This document shows, piece after piece, positions 1 to 11,024 of a stretch of DNA of 64,000 nt (its first letter is position 1; each line of letters begins with the position of its first letter). The position numbers and the translations under genes are program-made. The stretch spans positions 227,440,001 to 227,504,000 of the forward strand of contig NC_091247.1 in the NCBI RefSeq assembly GCF_042477335.2. The letters run 5' to 3'. Origin of the DNA: Ovis canadensis (Eukaryota > Chordata > Mammalia > Artiodactyla > Bovidae). The notes under the pieces were generated by a model. It ran no database searches. It was not told the DNA's origin and saw nothing but the letters and a program-made list of their open reading frames with translations.

Positions 1-1330
1 CAGGCTCCGCCAGGTCTTCCCGGGTCAGGAGTGAGGTGCCAGGGACGTGGAAGCCGGTTCTCAGGGGAGAAGGAGGGGAACACTCACACAAGAGCGTGGA
101 GGTGTGGGGCTCCCTGAGGGCCGGCCCGTGGAAACGGGGGCGGGGATCGGAGCGTCTGGCAGCAGGAGCCCAAGCCCGAGCCGGGGGATGGGCACAGCCT
201 GGAGGGCAGTGGGTCTTGCAGGCGCTCGTGCGTGCCTGCCACAGGCTTAGGGCCAGGCTGGCTGGGGTGCCCCGGGGTCACATGGGCCTCCTCACCCAGC
301 ACCCCAAACTGTTCTTCAGGGGTCCGCCGCCTCCCTGTAGGCCCTGCCCAGCGGCCCTGCCGAGCAGCTCTGCTCACGGCCCCCCAGCCTGCCCGCTGCA
401 TCCTGGGCCCGTCCCGCTCCTGACCCTGGGGGCTCTGCAGCACTGGCCGCGTGACACACTGTCCCTCACTGGACGCCCGCTGCCAGCCTGGGGCCCCTGT
501 GGCTCCCGAGGAGGGAGAGCCCAGGCCTCCCTGAGGTCTGCGGGGCCCGCAGGGTGTCGTTCCGGGTCACCTGTCTGACCCCACCTGTGCCAGGCGCCCT
601 CGCGTGGGCTCGTCCCTGCTGGGCGTGCCCTCTCCAGAGCCACCTCTTCCTCGGCTCTGGGCTCAAAGTCCTGTATCAGTGGCCCTCCCTGTGCCCTTTG
701 ACCCGGACACCCTCTCGCCCACAGGGCTCAGCCTCTTCTCTCTGCTCTTTGTCGGCGCTGATTGCTGCTGACATTCCACCAGCATCTTGGCACAGTCTCC
801 CTGCCCCAGGGTTTCAATGACCTCTGTGAGGTCAGCAGTTTCCTTTCTTCTGTAAAAAAGACTGCTGTCTCTCTTGTTGTTCAGTCGCTCAGTCGTGTCC
901 GACTCTCTGCGACCCCATGGACAGCAGCACACCAGGCCTCCCTGTCCATCACCAACTCCCGGAGCTTGCTCAAACTCACGTCCATCGAGTCGGTGATGCC
1001 ATCCAACCATCTCATCCTCTGTCGTCCCCTTCTCCTCCCGCCCTCAATCTGTAAAGCATCTTTACAGTGAGTCAGCTCTTCGCATCAGGTGGCCAGAGTA
1101 TTGGAGTTTCAGCTTCAGCATTAGTCCTTCCAATGAATATTCAAGGTTGATCTCCTTTAGGATGGACTTGTTGGATCTCCTTGCAGTCCAAGGGACTCTC
1201 AGGAGGCTTCTCCAGCTCCACAGTTTGAAGGCATCAGGCGTCTCTCTGGCACTTAGACTATCCCCTCGTGCCTGGGGCTCAGTGGTGGTGGAGACACAGC
1301 GTCTTGTAACCCCGGGCCTCCTCTCTGCAG
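1..1330 (+). other. FAM118A: FAM118A intron (left edge of window)
   Basis: 1-870 is GC-rich single-copy-looking sequence with many chance open frames but no recognisable exon. A BovB fragment fills 877-1237, followed by the acceptor of the first exon. The preceding FAM118A exon was not found and should lie left of position 1. Confidence 0.7.
877..1237 (-). mobile_element. BovB LINE 3' fragment
   Basis: The + strand begins gttcagtcgctcagtcgtgt, the reverse complement of the BovB 3' end, and runs to the DAFEL(W)-type ORF2 region near 1230. It is strongly 5'-truncated and ends about 95 bp before a FAM118A exon. Confidence 0.9.
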
Positions 1331-1552
1331 CGCACGGGCGACGCCAAGCCCAGCTTCTTCCAGGACTGCCTGATGGAGGTCTTCGACGACCTGGAGCAGC
1401 ACATCCAGAACCCGCCAGTGCTGCAGTCCATCCTGAGCCTGATGGAGCGGGGCACGCTGGTCCTCACCACCAACTACGACAACCTGCTGGAGCTCTTCGG
1501 GCAGCAGCAGGGCAAGCCCATGGTGTCGCTGGACCTGAAGGACAAGACCAAG
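1331..1552 (+). CDS. FAM118A: FAM118A coding exon 1 of 6 in window
   Basis: 222 bp, 74 codons, phase 0 at both ends. The acceptor is ctctctgcag and the donor is aag|gtgcgg. It encodes RTGDAKPSFF to DLKDKTK. The TTNYDNLLE motif (residues 46-54) is the conserved Asn/Asp segment of SIR2-like NAD-binding pockets. A BovB fragment ends about 95 bp upstream of the acceptor. Confidence 0.95.
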
Positions 1553-4500
1553 GTGCGGGGCGGGCGCCCGTGGCGGGCCTGCAAGGGAGCCCCGTGCCGC
1601 GATGGCGAGGCGCACCGAGTCTGTGTGTGCAGCGTTTCCTTGACTGTCGCCCTGGGAGCGTCTCCCTGTCACAAAGCCGTCTTCAGAAGTGTGGTTTTAC
1701 ATGGAATTTCATACGAGACGAGGTTATCATTATTGTGAGCATATTGCCACAATTATAAATAATGCTACAATGGGAATTCTTACCCTTTTTATAAGTTCTT
1801 AGAAAAATGTTAGGGTCAAAGGGTATGATTGTTTTAAAGACAGATGATATAAATTACCTGAGTATTCTCCAGAAAGGTTCCCTGCTTACGCAGCACAGCT
1901 GTGAGAGGGTAATCCATCTTCCTGATCTTGCCAGCCTGTGGCGTTGCTAAAAACCCAACTCCATGCATTTCTCCCATTGGATACGGGCACCCATTTTATG
2001 CTTTTATTTCTGTTATTACTGAGGTTGACCATGGTTTCATCGTATCAGCTGTGTTTCCGGTGTGCGTGTGTGCCTTTGGGTTTACACCATCCCTGCCTGC
2101 TCCTCCCTCACCGTGGGGGTCGTGGGGTCGGTCCCAGCCCCACTCCTCACACAGGGACTCCAAGGGCCACCGAGCTGACGCCTCGTGCTGGGGCTCCAGT
2201 TCGCGCGCTCCCCCGAATCGTTAGCGACCCACTCCACGTCTGAGCCACGCGCTCCCGTCCATGGTGCTGCTTACTGTGGTACCTGAGCCTCTAGAAATCA
2301 GCTGCAAAGGGCAGGGAGCCTTCTCTGGCTTCTCTGCCCGCGAGTGTCGGTTGGTCTGCAGGGGTCGTCAGTCCAGCGCACTGGGAAGGTCCTCGGTGTG
2401 AAGATAAAAGGGATGCACACGACATGCAGCTTCTCTAGGACCTTCCTTGTGTGTCTTGATATGAAGTCAGGAGAAAGCTCCTTGATGACTTATTTTTTCT
2501 GTATGTATATATATTTCAGGGCATAAAATCAACGTATGCCTAACAGTAATTAAAATATAACGTGATTTAGAACAGAAAGTCTCCATAATCTCCCTAAAGT
2601 CATCAGTTTTTGGCCGTTTGTTATTATATAAAATGTTAAAGATATTTTCTGTGTAACCGTCTTGGTCTCTAAATGGAGAAGTTCTTTCTAATATGGCAGG
2701 ACGAGGAAAACGAGCCCTACCAGCTGAATTTCTCCTAGGCTTAAAGAGATGATAACACATCAGAGCCTCTGTCTCACTTACACGTCAAGGTGGGCTTGAG
2801 AACCCACAAGCGTCTCCAGGCGCCCCCCCTCTCAGCCTGCGTTTCCTGTGTGTCTGCGCTTCGCCAGGTCCTGCAGTGGGCGCGGGGGAGCGTCAGGTAT
2901 GGAGTGCTGCACATCCACGGCCTGTACACCGACCCCTGCGGCGTGGTGCTGGACCCTTCCGGGTACAGAGACGTCACTCAAGACCCAGAGGTCATGGTAC
3001 GCCTCCCTGACTTGGCCCTGGTTGTGCCCCTGGGGCTGTGTGGGGGCTGCTAGCCATGGGTGGACTGAGCAGGGTCCAGGCCTCCCGCCCCTTGGGCACC
3101 TTGAACAGAGGCTCCATGAAGAGGCAAGCCTCTTGCCCAGGGACACGGCTCCGTTTCCTGAGGGCAACTCACAGGCCCCGCCACGGTTGGAACGCTCTTC
3201 TCCTGCCGTCCCTCCCTGCTTCTCTTCTCTGTCCATCCACGCACCTCCTTTCCTTTCTCTACTTAGCCGTCTCTTTCAAAACCTTGAATTTCATTCTCTG
3301 CAAGGCTTTTTTGATGTCGTAGACAAAAGAGGGTGTGGCGAAACTGCCTCTTGGCTTTCTGTGAACTCACTTTTTATGCACTTAGAAGCCAAGGGGGTCC
3401 TCACTGACTTGCTCTGGAGCTCATGGTCTGCCTGTTGCTCCCCAGGCATGGGGCGGTGACGAGTGTCGGGCTGGGCTCCCGCCGCCTTGGCATGGCCATG
3501 GGCGGGCAGGGGCAGTCCTGTCCGACACTGAGCCTCTCTGGGTGTCTGGGTCAGCGATGCAGCGCTGTGCTCCTGCCCGATCCTCTGTGCCCACCCTCAG
3601 GTAACCATCACCACCCCCCCCCCCCGCCCCCGAGCTCCCCTGCCCTCCCTCCGCAAACCAGGCCCTCCCCTCGGAGTTCACATCCTCCATTTATTGAGAC
3701 AGGTCAGTTCCAGGGATTAGGTGTGTGCACATAACTGAACTGAAAAAAAATTCTATGTCCTTACCGTATGTTTTGAACATTCTAAACTGCGTGTGATTCT
3801 GGAGGATTTGAACTGAGAGGCTGCGCTGGCTGCAGGGGCGGGGTGGGCAGCACAGCGCTGACGGGGGGCCTGGCCGACAGCCTGGCTCCCAGGACGAGGC
3901 CCCCTCCCTTCCCTCTGCCTTCCTCACTCTGCCCCCCTGCGGCTCTCGGGAGAGGCCCTCCGGGGAGCAGCGACGATTCAGCGTGGCACGCGGGTAGCTT
4001 GGCGCTGGGAGGGCCCGCTCCCGGTGGGCGAGCCCAGTCTCGCTGGTGCTTCCGCAGGAGGTTCTCCAGAGCCTGTACCGCACCAAGTCCTTCCTGTTCA
4101 TGGGCTGCGGGGAGACGCTGCGTGACCAGATCTTCCAGGCCCTCTTCCTGTACTCGGTGCCCAACAAGGTGGAGCTGGAGCACTACATGCTGGTGCTCAA
4201 GGAGAGCGAGGACCATTTCTTCAAGCAGCAGGCGGACATGCTGCTGCACGGCATCAAGGTCGTGTCCTACGGGGACTGCTTCGACTACTTCCCAGGGTAC
4301 GTGCAGGACCTCGCCGCTCAGATCTGCAAACAGCGAAGTCCAGGTATGGCTTGTGTGGGTGGCTTGTTTGCTTTTTCACTTTTCAATGTATGAAACCAAT
4401 AGGATTCTTCCATTTTTTGCCCCTTTTTATAGATATAAATTACATGCCATAAAATAAATAAAATTGAGAATTTTACACACCATTAGATTCACCAGTCTTC

Positions 4501-7500
4501 TGTCTTTAAAAAAAATGTTTCTGTGTACTAAAAATAGAAGATTGGGGTTATTGGCATGGTAGTAATAGTCTGTAAATTGAGTTTTTTAGTTAAAGTGTGT
4601 GTATAGTTGTACATGTCTATTCCTGATTCAGATGACATGCCCTGCTTCAGATTACCTTAACCAAGAAAGACAGCTGCCCCGCCAGCTCCGTCAGCTGTGC
4701 TCCTGACAACCTGCAGCTGTCTCACACCTTTATCCTGTCACACTGCATGTTAAATAGTTACAACCGCTGCAGCACAGAACAGTTCCACGAAGACTTTCCT
4801 TTTTCAAATAACATCTTTTCCCTGTTCTGCTGAAGGCAGCAGCCCTTTTAAGTAATTCTCGGCCCTCCTCTGGGGAGCTGATCATCTACCAGGAGTTGCC
4901 ACGATACGTGAGCGCTTGTTCAGCTGGTCATCTTGCCATCAGAGCAGCTCGTGGCTTGGGGTCTGCATCATAAAACATGGATGACGGCAGACCTGGAGAG
5001 GTCTGTGTGGGCTCGCGTGTCCTTGTAATAGGAGACCAGACATAGTCACCCACAGGTGGTGGAAGTGGGTTAACCACAGAGCTGCCTGGGCATGACCAGC
5101 TATGAACTTGAAGTCTAGACAATGCGAAGATCACGCGAACGCGATGCACGGATAATCTGGCAGCTTAGTTTCTTCCCACTAGGCCTTTTTGAAATTGATA
5201 GTAATTAGCAAAACGGGCCAATTTAAGTTGAATTTCCATTAATGAAAGTGTCATTAGAGTGGCCGTTTTTTACTAAGCGAAGGAGCAGGGAGCTGACACT
5301 TGCCGTGTTGCACATTGCTATGAGTTTTATGTCCTTGACCTTATTTCGCTTTTAGTCACGGTGCCCACTGCTGCTGGGCTTGCCTGGTGACTCCATGGTA
5401 AGGAATCGGCCTGCCTGCCAGTGCAGGAGATGTGGGCTTGATCCCTGGGTTGGGAAGGTCTCCTGGAGAAGAAAATGGCAGCCCACTCCAGTGTTCTTGC
5501 CCGGGAAATCCCATGGACAGAGGGATCTTGCGGGGTATAGTCGCTTGGGTTGCAGAGTCAGACGGGACTGAGCAACTAGACAACTAATCCACTGCTACTA
5601 AGTAGATGACTTTAGAGCTGCTGAGATGTACTCAGAGAGGCGACTCAGATGCCCAGGTGTTCTGAAGCTGGATTGGGGGTCCTGGACTGACAGCAGAGTT
5701 GGACGTGCCCTCGGGGCACCCCACACAGGCCCACCTGCTGACGTGGGGGTGGCGGGGGTGGCAGCGGCTCCTGCCTCCCCCACCCCTCACCTCCAAGGAC
5801 CTCACCTGCGGCTCCCTCCCGCGTGAATCTTTCTTGGCAGGGGATTCCTGTCCCCATTCAGGCCCCTTTCCCAGACCCTAGCAGCTGAGCGGCTCTGACA
5901 GGCTGCCGGGGGCTAAAGGTCGTCTGGACTTAGAATCTGTGGCTATGTCTTTGAGCACGTGTGTGGGTACAGCCTCGAGGTGTTTCTGCTGTTGGGAGCG
6001 GGGGGTGGACTGGTGGCAGCAGGGAGGGGCAGTTGTGACAGTGCCTGGCTGGCACGGGGGCGTCGCACGCCACGGGTTCAGCCCTCACATCGGCCCCGGG
6101 CTGGAGAGGAGGGTCAGGAGTGAGCCCCAGCTGCCCCGTGTGGCGAGCGCACCTCAGGCTGGGCAGGATCCCCCGTGCCAGAGCCAGCCTTGCCCGGCTC
6201 CACCGCTGGCTCCACCGTGGCCTGAGGAGGGCGAGCTGTCAAGCGGCTTCTGCTGACTGTTTTCCTTTCTTCTCCAGATGCCGATCGAGTGGACAGCACC
6301 ACGTTGTTGGGTAAAGCAGATCTTGATTTTCCCCAGCCTGGTTTTTCTTTATACATTTCACGGTCTTCCTGTGCTCACTTGCAGAATGATCAGAGAAGTG
6401 TTTCTCACATTAAATACTTAGCCCGTGTTGTGTCAGGACAGCCCCCTCAGAGAGGACGGATAGCAGCACCTTCATGAGGGTCCCTGCCACCATGAAGGGG
6501 CTAAAAAGACAGCCCTTCAACTGCGGGCTCAGCTCTGTCAGACGGGCCACCTGCTGGCGCCAGGAGTAATGTCCTGTCCTAGAGCCCAGAGGAACTGGAA
6601 GAGTCTATTTGTATCATACCATTTGGTCCAAGATGTATTAATAGTTAATTTTTGACTCATCCTCTTCAGACATTTTAATTGCAAAGGTTCTAAGTGTTCA
6701 TGTAAATTTTTCTATTTATTTACTACTTGTTTGAAATGTGAATACACTTCTTACAGGGCTCACTCTGCCCGTTTATGAACTGACAAGCTGTGACTGAACT
6801 TGGTGCGCCCCAGCGTCTACCCCAAGTGGATTTTGTGCCAGGCTGCCCCACCTTGCTCAGTCAGTTGGGTTAGAAGGGGCTTCTCTCCAGTCAGTGGAGC
6901 AGGGGCCTTGCAGCCCTGGGCTCCTTCCCCGTCTCAGCAGGGCCACAGATGGAAACTGGTTAGTGCTGGATGGCTTTGGTTTAGGAATTATTAAACAGTT
7001 ACACTCAGCTTTCCATTTCTAACTTATTTGTACTGAAAGGACCCATTTGTTTTAGGTGCTTTCTTTTGATTCCCAGAACCATCTATCTGTTTTGAAAAAA
7101 GCACTAGCTTGATAGACATCTGTATCTAACCACAGGGATCAGTTGGTCAGCGCTTCAGTAAAATCAGATTTACAAACTGGTCTTTGGAGGGTGAATTCTA
7201 GAATAGATGTGGTTTTTAAATAAAAATCTTCAATTGAAGTATAGTTGTGATACAGTATTATATGTTACAGGTGTACAATATAGTGAATTCACATTTTTTA
7301 AGTTATACTCCATTTCTAGTTGTAAAATACTGGCTATATCGTGTCGCACATACATCCCTAGAGCTTACTTCACATTACACCTCACAGTTTGTGCCCCTTA
7401 ATCCTCTGCTCCTGTATTGTCCTTCCCTCCCCACTCCCCACTAGTAACCAGTTTTTCACTTTGTATCTGTGAGTCTGACTTTTTGTTGTATTACCAGTTA

Positions 7501-9203
7501 TATCTTTAAAATGCCGTGACACTCTACAGTACTTGTCTGACTTCCTTAGCATAATGCCCTCGAAGTCCATGTTGCTGCGAACAGCAGCTTTCCTTTTTAT
7601 GGCTGAGGAGTGGTCCACTTTATGTAGCCGTGTGCACACACACACCATACTCTTTATCTTCATCTGTTGACATTCACTTGCCTTTGTGTTGTGGCAGCTG
7701 AACTGCTGCTGTGAACACTGGGGTGCGTGCATCTTTCCTAATTAAGTTTGGGGAGGTTGTCTTTGGATATATACCCAGGGGGGAGATTGCTGGATCAAAT
7801 GATAACCCTATTTTTAGTTTTTTGAGAAAGCTTGATAGTTTTCCTCAGTGGCTGCACTAGATTAATTCCCACCAACTGTGTATGAGGTTCCCGTTTCTCT
7901 ACATCCTTGCCAGTATTTGTTATTCATGTTCTTTTCGATGGTAGCCATTCTTAGATAAGCTTTTTAATAAAAGTTTTCATCTTTCAGGGAATGCATGCCA
8001 GGACTGTGCAAAGAGGAAGTTAGAAGAAAATGGAATTGAAGTTTCAAAGAAACTCAGACAGTCAGACACAGGTACATGGTCTCCTTTCCAGGGCCACTGC
8101 AGCTCGGCCTTGCTTGAAGGTGTGGGCAGTCACTGTGCTGTGTCCCTTGGCTCTGGGGGGGAAGGAGCGATGTGCACGTTGTTTCAGCTGCCCAGAGACC
8201 CGCTTTAAACATCTTGTTTAAGTTAGTGTGTCTCTGAAGAAAAACCCAAGAGAAGTACACAAAGGGTACCGTCGCCCTAGTGAGTCTTCACAAACGGAAT
8301 GAATACACCCACATCGTCACCTTCTGCTCAAATGGGACATTGTCCAGAGCCTGCCCACCCCACTCTCCTCCCTTTTTTAGTCGTCCCCTCACCACTCAGG
8401 GGCGGCCCCTATCCTGATTTATGTCACCTTGGTGTCCAGCCCTCCAGGACAGTCTTTCCCTGCAGACTCTCTCCTGCTGCTGTCTCCCCGTGTCTGGGGC
8501 TCCTCGGTCACCTGCTGGTGTGCACAAGGGTGGCCTGGGTGACTGTTCCTGTCAGTTGGAAGCTGCTGCTGCACGTGCACAGCTGTCCCCCCGCCGGGCC
8601 GACCTCCGAGCGGTGGTGTGTGTGCCTGTTGGGCAGCAGAGCACACTGCCTGGTGGGCTTTGCTCAAGAGCGCTGGGCAAGCCAGCGGGTGGGCTCCTTG
8701 GGGATGCCGCGCCCACACCAGCAGCCTCCTTGCCAGACGGCTCTGTCCCAGTCGAGAACGCTGCCTAGTCTTCCTTATGGAAAGCTTTGTCCCGCTGCGT
8801 GTGGGTGAGACCCAGGTTCATCCTCTCCAAGCTGCAGGCAGCACCGTCGTGCACACATGCTGACCTGCCAGTCCACAGGCTCCCGCCGGATGTGTGTTGA
8901 AATTGCCCCTCCTCCAGCCCACTAAGAAGGGGAGTGGCCTTCCTAGTCCCAGGTTGAAATTTCCAGAGCTTTGCAAATCTAATGTCATAACTGACTTTGT
9001 CCCCTGATGGTATTTATAAGTCAGAAAGCCATTTTTAGACAGTAGCCACTGTTTCCATTATGGAGGTATTTTCAAAGTCTTTAGCATATAAGACTGTAAA
9101 CAGTTTCTGAAATAGAAATCCCATTGCAAATATTTTTTTAAGATCAACTTTAATGTGATTTTCCTTTCTTTTTGTTGAAACAGATGACGCTGGAGGGTCT
9201 TGA
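1331..9203 (+). CDS. FAM118A: FAM118A, 3' part (six spliced coding exons)
   Basis: The coding exons are 1331-1552, 2868-2996, 4058-4343, 6278-6310, 7988-8071 and 9184-9203. Joined, they give 257 codons and a TGA at 9201-9203, with GT donors, AG acceptors and consistent phases (0, 0, 1, 1, 1). The product matches my memory of human FAM118A (357 aa) from about residue 101 to its end, which reads DDAGGS. In-window residues 46-50 are TTNYD, 89-92 HIHG and 133-140 GCGETLRD, the later NAD-pocket motifs of SIR2-like proteins; the His of HIHG is the expected catalytic residue. The N-terminal glycine-rich NAD loop and the start codon lie before position 1. FAM118 proteins are a SIR2-like family reported to form filaments and process NAD; FAM118B is linked to Cajal bodies and innate immunity. 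No frameshift or stop is seen. Gene identity is near certain; the enzymatic role of this paralogue is inference. Confidence 0.95.
1553..2867 (+). other. FAM118A: FAM118A intron
   Basis: Mixed GC content. About 1690-1840 looks like an old antisense L1 remnant; the rest shows no repeat I recognise and no exon. Confidence 0.6.
2868..2996 (+). CDS. FAM118A: FAM118A coding exon 2 of 6 in window (HIHG motif)
   Basis: 129 bp, 43 codons, phase 0 at both ends. The acceptor is tcgccag and the donor is atg|gtacgc. It encodes VLQWARGSVR to QDPEVM. HIHG (residues 89-92) is the place of the catalytic histidine in SIR2-like enzymes, so this exon would be critical for any NAD hydrolysis. Confidence 0.95.
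2997..4057 (+). other. FAM118A: FAM118A intron
   Basis: GC-rich, with a C-rich run around 3610-3635. No repeat family or exon was recognised. Open frames here on both strands are compositional. Confidence 0.6.
4058..4343 (+). CDS. FAM118A: FAM118A coding exon 3 of 6 in window
   Basis: 286 bp, entering in phase 0 and leaving one base (g) for the next exon. The acceptor is ttccgcag and the donor is ccag|gtatgg. It encodes EVLQSLYRTK to QICKQRSP. FLFMGCGETLRD (residues 129-140) is the later nucleotide-binding strand-loop of the SIR2-like fold. The rest forms the C-terminal helical part of the domain (LYSVPNKVELEHYMLVLK, then VVSYGDCFDYFPGYV). Confidence 0.95.
4344..6277 (+). other. FAM118A: FAM118A intron
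   Basis: Contains one Bov-tA SINE (5376-5588). AT-rich and possibly old-repeat-derived sequence near 4380-4640; otherwise nothing recognised. Confidence 0.6.
5376..5588 (+). mobile_element. Bov-tA SINE
   Basis: tRNA-Glu-derived head followed by the BovB-like tail ending in a degenerate gactgagcaactagacaact. It is flanked by ccactgctgct (5365-5375) and ccactgctact (5589-5599), a 10/11 target-site duplication. Confidence 0.93.
6278..6310 (+). CDS. FAM118A: FAM118A coding exon 4 of 6 in window (33-nt microexon)
   Basis: 33 bp between tctccag and g|gtaaag, phase 1 on both sides. With the split codons it reads DADRVDSTTLL, matching the human tail just after the SIR2-like domain. Skipping it would remove 11 residues without a frameshift. 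Confidence 0.9.
6311..7987 (+). other. FAM118A: FAM118A intron
   Basis: 6311-7210 shows nothing recognised. An antisense L1 3' fragment fills about 7212-7955 and stops just before the next exon. Confidence 0.6.
7212..7955 (-). mobile_element. L1 LINE 3' fragment, old
   Basis: The + strand reads as the reverse complement of an L1 3' end: the caggtgtacaatatagtgaa region, then ggctgaggagtggtccac (antisense of the TGGAATATTACTCAGCC-type segment). It is diverged, so an old copy. Confidence 0.7.
7988..8071 (+). CDS. FAM118A: FAM118A coding exon 5 of 6 in window
   Basis: 84 bp, phase 1 on both sides. The acceptor is ctttcag and the donor is g|gtacat. It encodes GNACQDCAKRKLEENGIEVS then KKLRQSDT. 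The KR, ten residues, KKLRQ spacing fits a classical bipartite nuclear localisation signal. An antisense L1 fragment ends about 35 bp before the acceptor. Confidence 0.93.
8072..9183 (+). other. FAM118A: last FAM118A intron
   Basis: 1.1 kb without a recognised repeat. Long open frames at 8299-8863 on both strands are in GC-rich sequence and show no known protein. Confidence 0.6.
9184..9203 (+). CDS. FAM118A: FAM118A last coding exon (with stop)
   Basis: The acceptor is gaaacag. The split Asp codon plus DAGGS and TGA (9201-9203) give the C-terminus DDAGGS, the same as I recall for the human protein. The 3' UTR continues to about 10,375. Confidence 0.93.
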
Positions 9204-9216
9204 AATCTTTAAAACC

Positions 9217-9222
9217 AATAAA
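9217..9222 (+). terminator. FAM118A: possible proximal polyA signal of FAM118A
   Basis: AATAAA only 14 nt after the stop codon. Use of this site would give an mRNA almost without a 3' UTR. The downstream GT-rich element is weak. Confidence 0.3.
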
Positions 9223-10351
9223 AGCTGCAACTTGAAAACCAGCCTTCTGTAACCACAGTGCCATCCCCAACAAGGACGAATGTTAGAGAACTCCACACAG
9301 GCTCTCTCGATCCTAAACCATCACATACCCCGAGAGCTGTGCGGGTATGTGCCCTCGGAAGCTGGGTGAGGGAGTCCGCCGTGTTGAACTGCTCGCGAGG
9401 TGACGCGCACACAGCAGGTATCCTGTGTGAGGACTGACAAGACAGCTACCTCAGGGACCGAGGCGGTGGGCAGGGACATACCTGGTATTTCCCAGCTCCC
9501 ATGTGACACGCCTCTGTCAGGCAGTCCTTTTCCTCTAATAAAAGGGGGAGAGTAAAGACTGTCCAGGCAACAGTAGTTGCCAAAGAGAAAATAAGACACT
9601 AGACACTTAAATTTTATAATTTTTGTGCGGAAACATGTTACTGTAGGAAAAAATTGATGTTTGTTACATTGTTAACTACTGAAGAATGGATGGATACTGG
9701 AGGCACTGAGTCAACTAGTGAGGGTGGTGTCTAAAGAACGCCTAGATCTGTGGGGCTTCTTTGGAGTTCTGTAATCTTAGTCTGTTTTTTTAAAGAAGGG
9801 CAAATCTACTTACTACTAAGAAGTGAAGTCTCCAAGAGGCAGAAGGCCTTTTCAAAAGCACAGGGCAGTGTCCAGGTGCGTCATGTTACAGATACTGACG
9901 AATCGTAAGTCGAGCACAAGACCAAGTTTTAAACTTTTAAATACCAACCTCTCCTAGCCTTTATTCTATGGGGTAAGGTCCCTTTTTGTTCTTCTCTCTT
10001 TAAAATTCTCTCCCCACGGCCCATATTCAAGGATTTGCACAGTGAAGACTTGACAAAGACTTGTCAGAACACTATAAACGTCAGGGCTCATGAGGGGCAG
10101 ACAGTGTGCTATCTTGTAGGCTGTGTGCTTGTGCCCACCGAGTTGCTCTATGACCCTGGCACCGGCTCTGCGTGGCTTCTGTCTCGAGGCTCCCATGTTA
10201 CAGCTCCCCACAGGTTTAGAGAAAGGGAAGAACAGCAAACAGGAACTTGGGATGTGTAGGGAGTGTGAGAAGCCAGAGAGCTCCTTAAGACCTTCTTTTT
10301 CCTTCCTTTTTGAAGCATGGAAAACAAATCTTTTATGTTGCTCTGGTCAGA

Positions 10352-10357
10352 AATAAA
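10352..10357 (+). terminator. FAM118A: polyA signal, likely main FAM118A 3' end
   Basis: AATAAA followed within 40 nt by a T/GT-rich stretch (ctctgtttgcttgtcttttc), the usual layout of a mammalian cleavage site. The resulting UTR of about 1.2 kb is typical in size. Alternatives are 9217 and 9537. Confidence 0.6.
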
Positions 10358-10597
10358 ATTTTATCTTCAACTCTGTTTGCTTGTCTTTTCTTTAGTTATG
10401 ACACAATGTGGTATCATGTATTCAATGAGAATTTTTACCTTGAATTGTCACTCAACTGTGAAATTGAGTACTTGGAATATTTAAATATTTTTGAAAAGCA
10501 AACATCTTGAGTTGGCTTTTAAAAAATTGATACATTTATAAAATGCAACCAGGGCAACATATATGAAAGTTGGTCAGACACAGGGTACAGCAATATT

Positions 10598-10809
10598 GGG
10601 CTTCCTGGGTGGCTCAATGGTAAAGAATCCACCTGCCTATGCAGGAGCCACAGGAGCTGTGGGTTCTATCCCTGGGTTGGGGAGACCTCCTGGAGAAGGA
10701 AATGGCTACCCACTCCAGTGTTCTTGCCTGGAAAATCCCATGGACAGAGGAGTCTGGTGGGCTAGTCCATGGGGTCAAGAAGAGTTGGACATGACAGCCA
10801 TTGAGCGCG
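10598..10809 (+). mobile_element. Bov-tA SINE
   Basis: Typical gggcttcctgggtggctcaa head. Flanked by cagcaatatt (10588-10597) and cagcaatgtt (10810-10819), a 9/10 target-site duplication. Confidence 0.93.
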
Positions 10810-11024
10810 CAGCAATGTTAAAGCATAGAAATGACATGAAACAGGGTATAAAACTGGAGAAGGGAGAGCCAGCTCAGGATAAGCTTTGAGCACCACACTG
10901 AGAATCAGGCCGCCTTGTTATAATGAATCAATGGATCTATAGTCAGTTCTGCTGTGATTCTTACTTTAAAATGAAAATTTATCCCTGCATGATTGATATA
11001 TTAAAAGCAATCTAAGCATAACTT

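Larger units (their letters stand above)
9204..10375 (+). other. FAM118A: FAM118A 3' UTR (predicted extent)
   Basis: The span runs from the stop to about 20 nt past the AATAAA at 10352. It contains two earlier AATAAA motifs, at 9217-9222 (14 nt after the stop) and 9537-9542, so shorter UTR forms are possible. No interspersed repeat was recognised inside it, in contrast to the flanks. Confidence 0.6.

Noticed and set aside
36-870. Several overlapping open frames of 60-180 codons on both strands
   Set aside because: GC-rich sequence suppresses stops; the frames overlap on both strands, show no known domains, and lie in a FAM118A intron.
5376-5588. tRNA-like A and B box sequences, here and in every Bov-tA copy
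   Set aside because: They are the tRNA-Glu-derived heads of SINEs and lack an intact cloverleaf; no genuine tRNA gene was seen.
8299-8863. Open frames of up to 169 codons between FAM118A exons
   Set aside because: Cysteine- and proline-rich translations in GC-rich intron, no recognisable protein, and overlapping frames of similar length on both strands.
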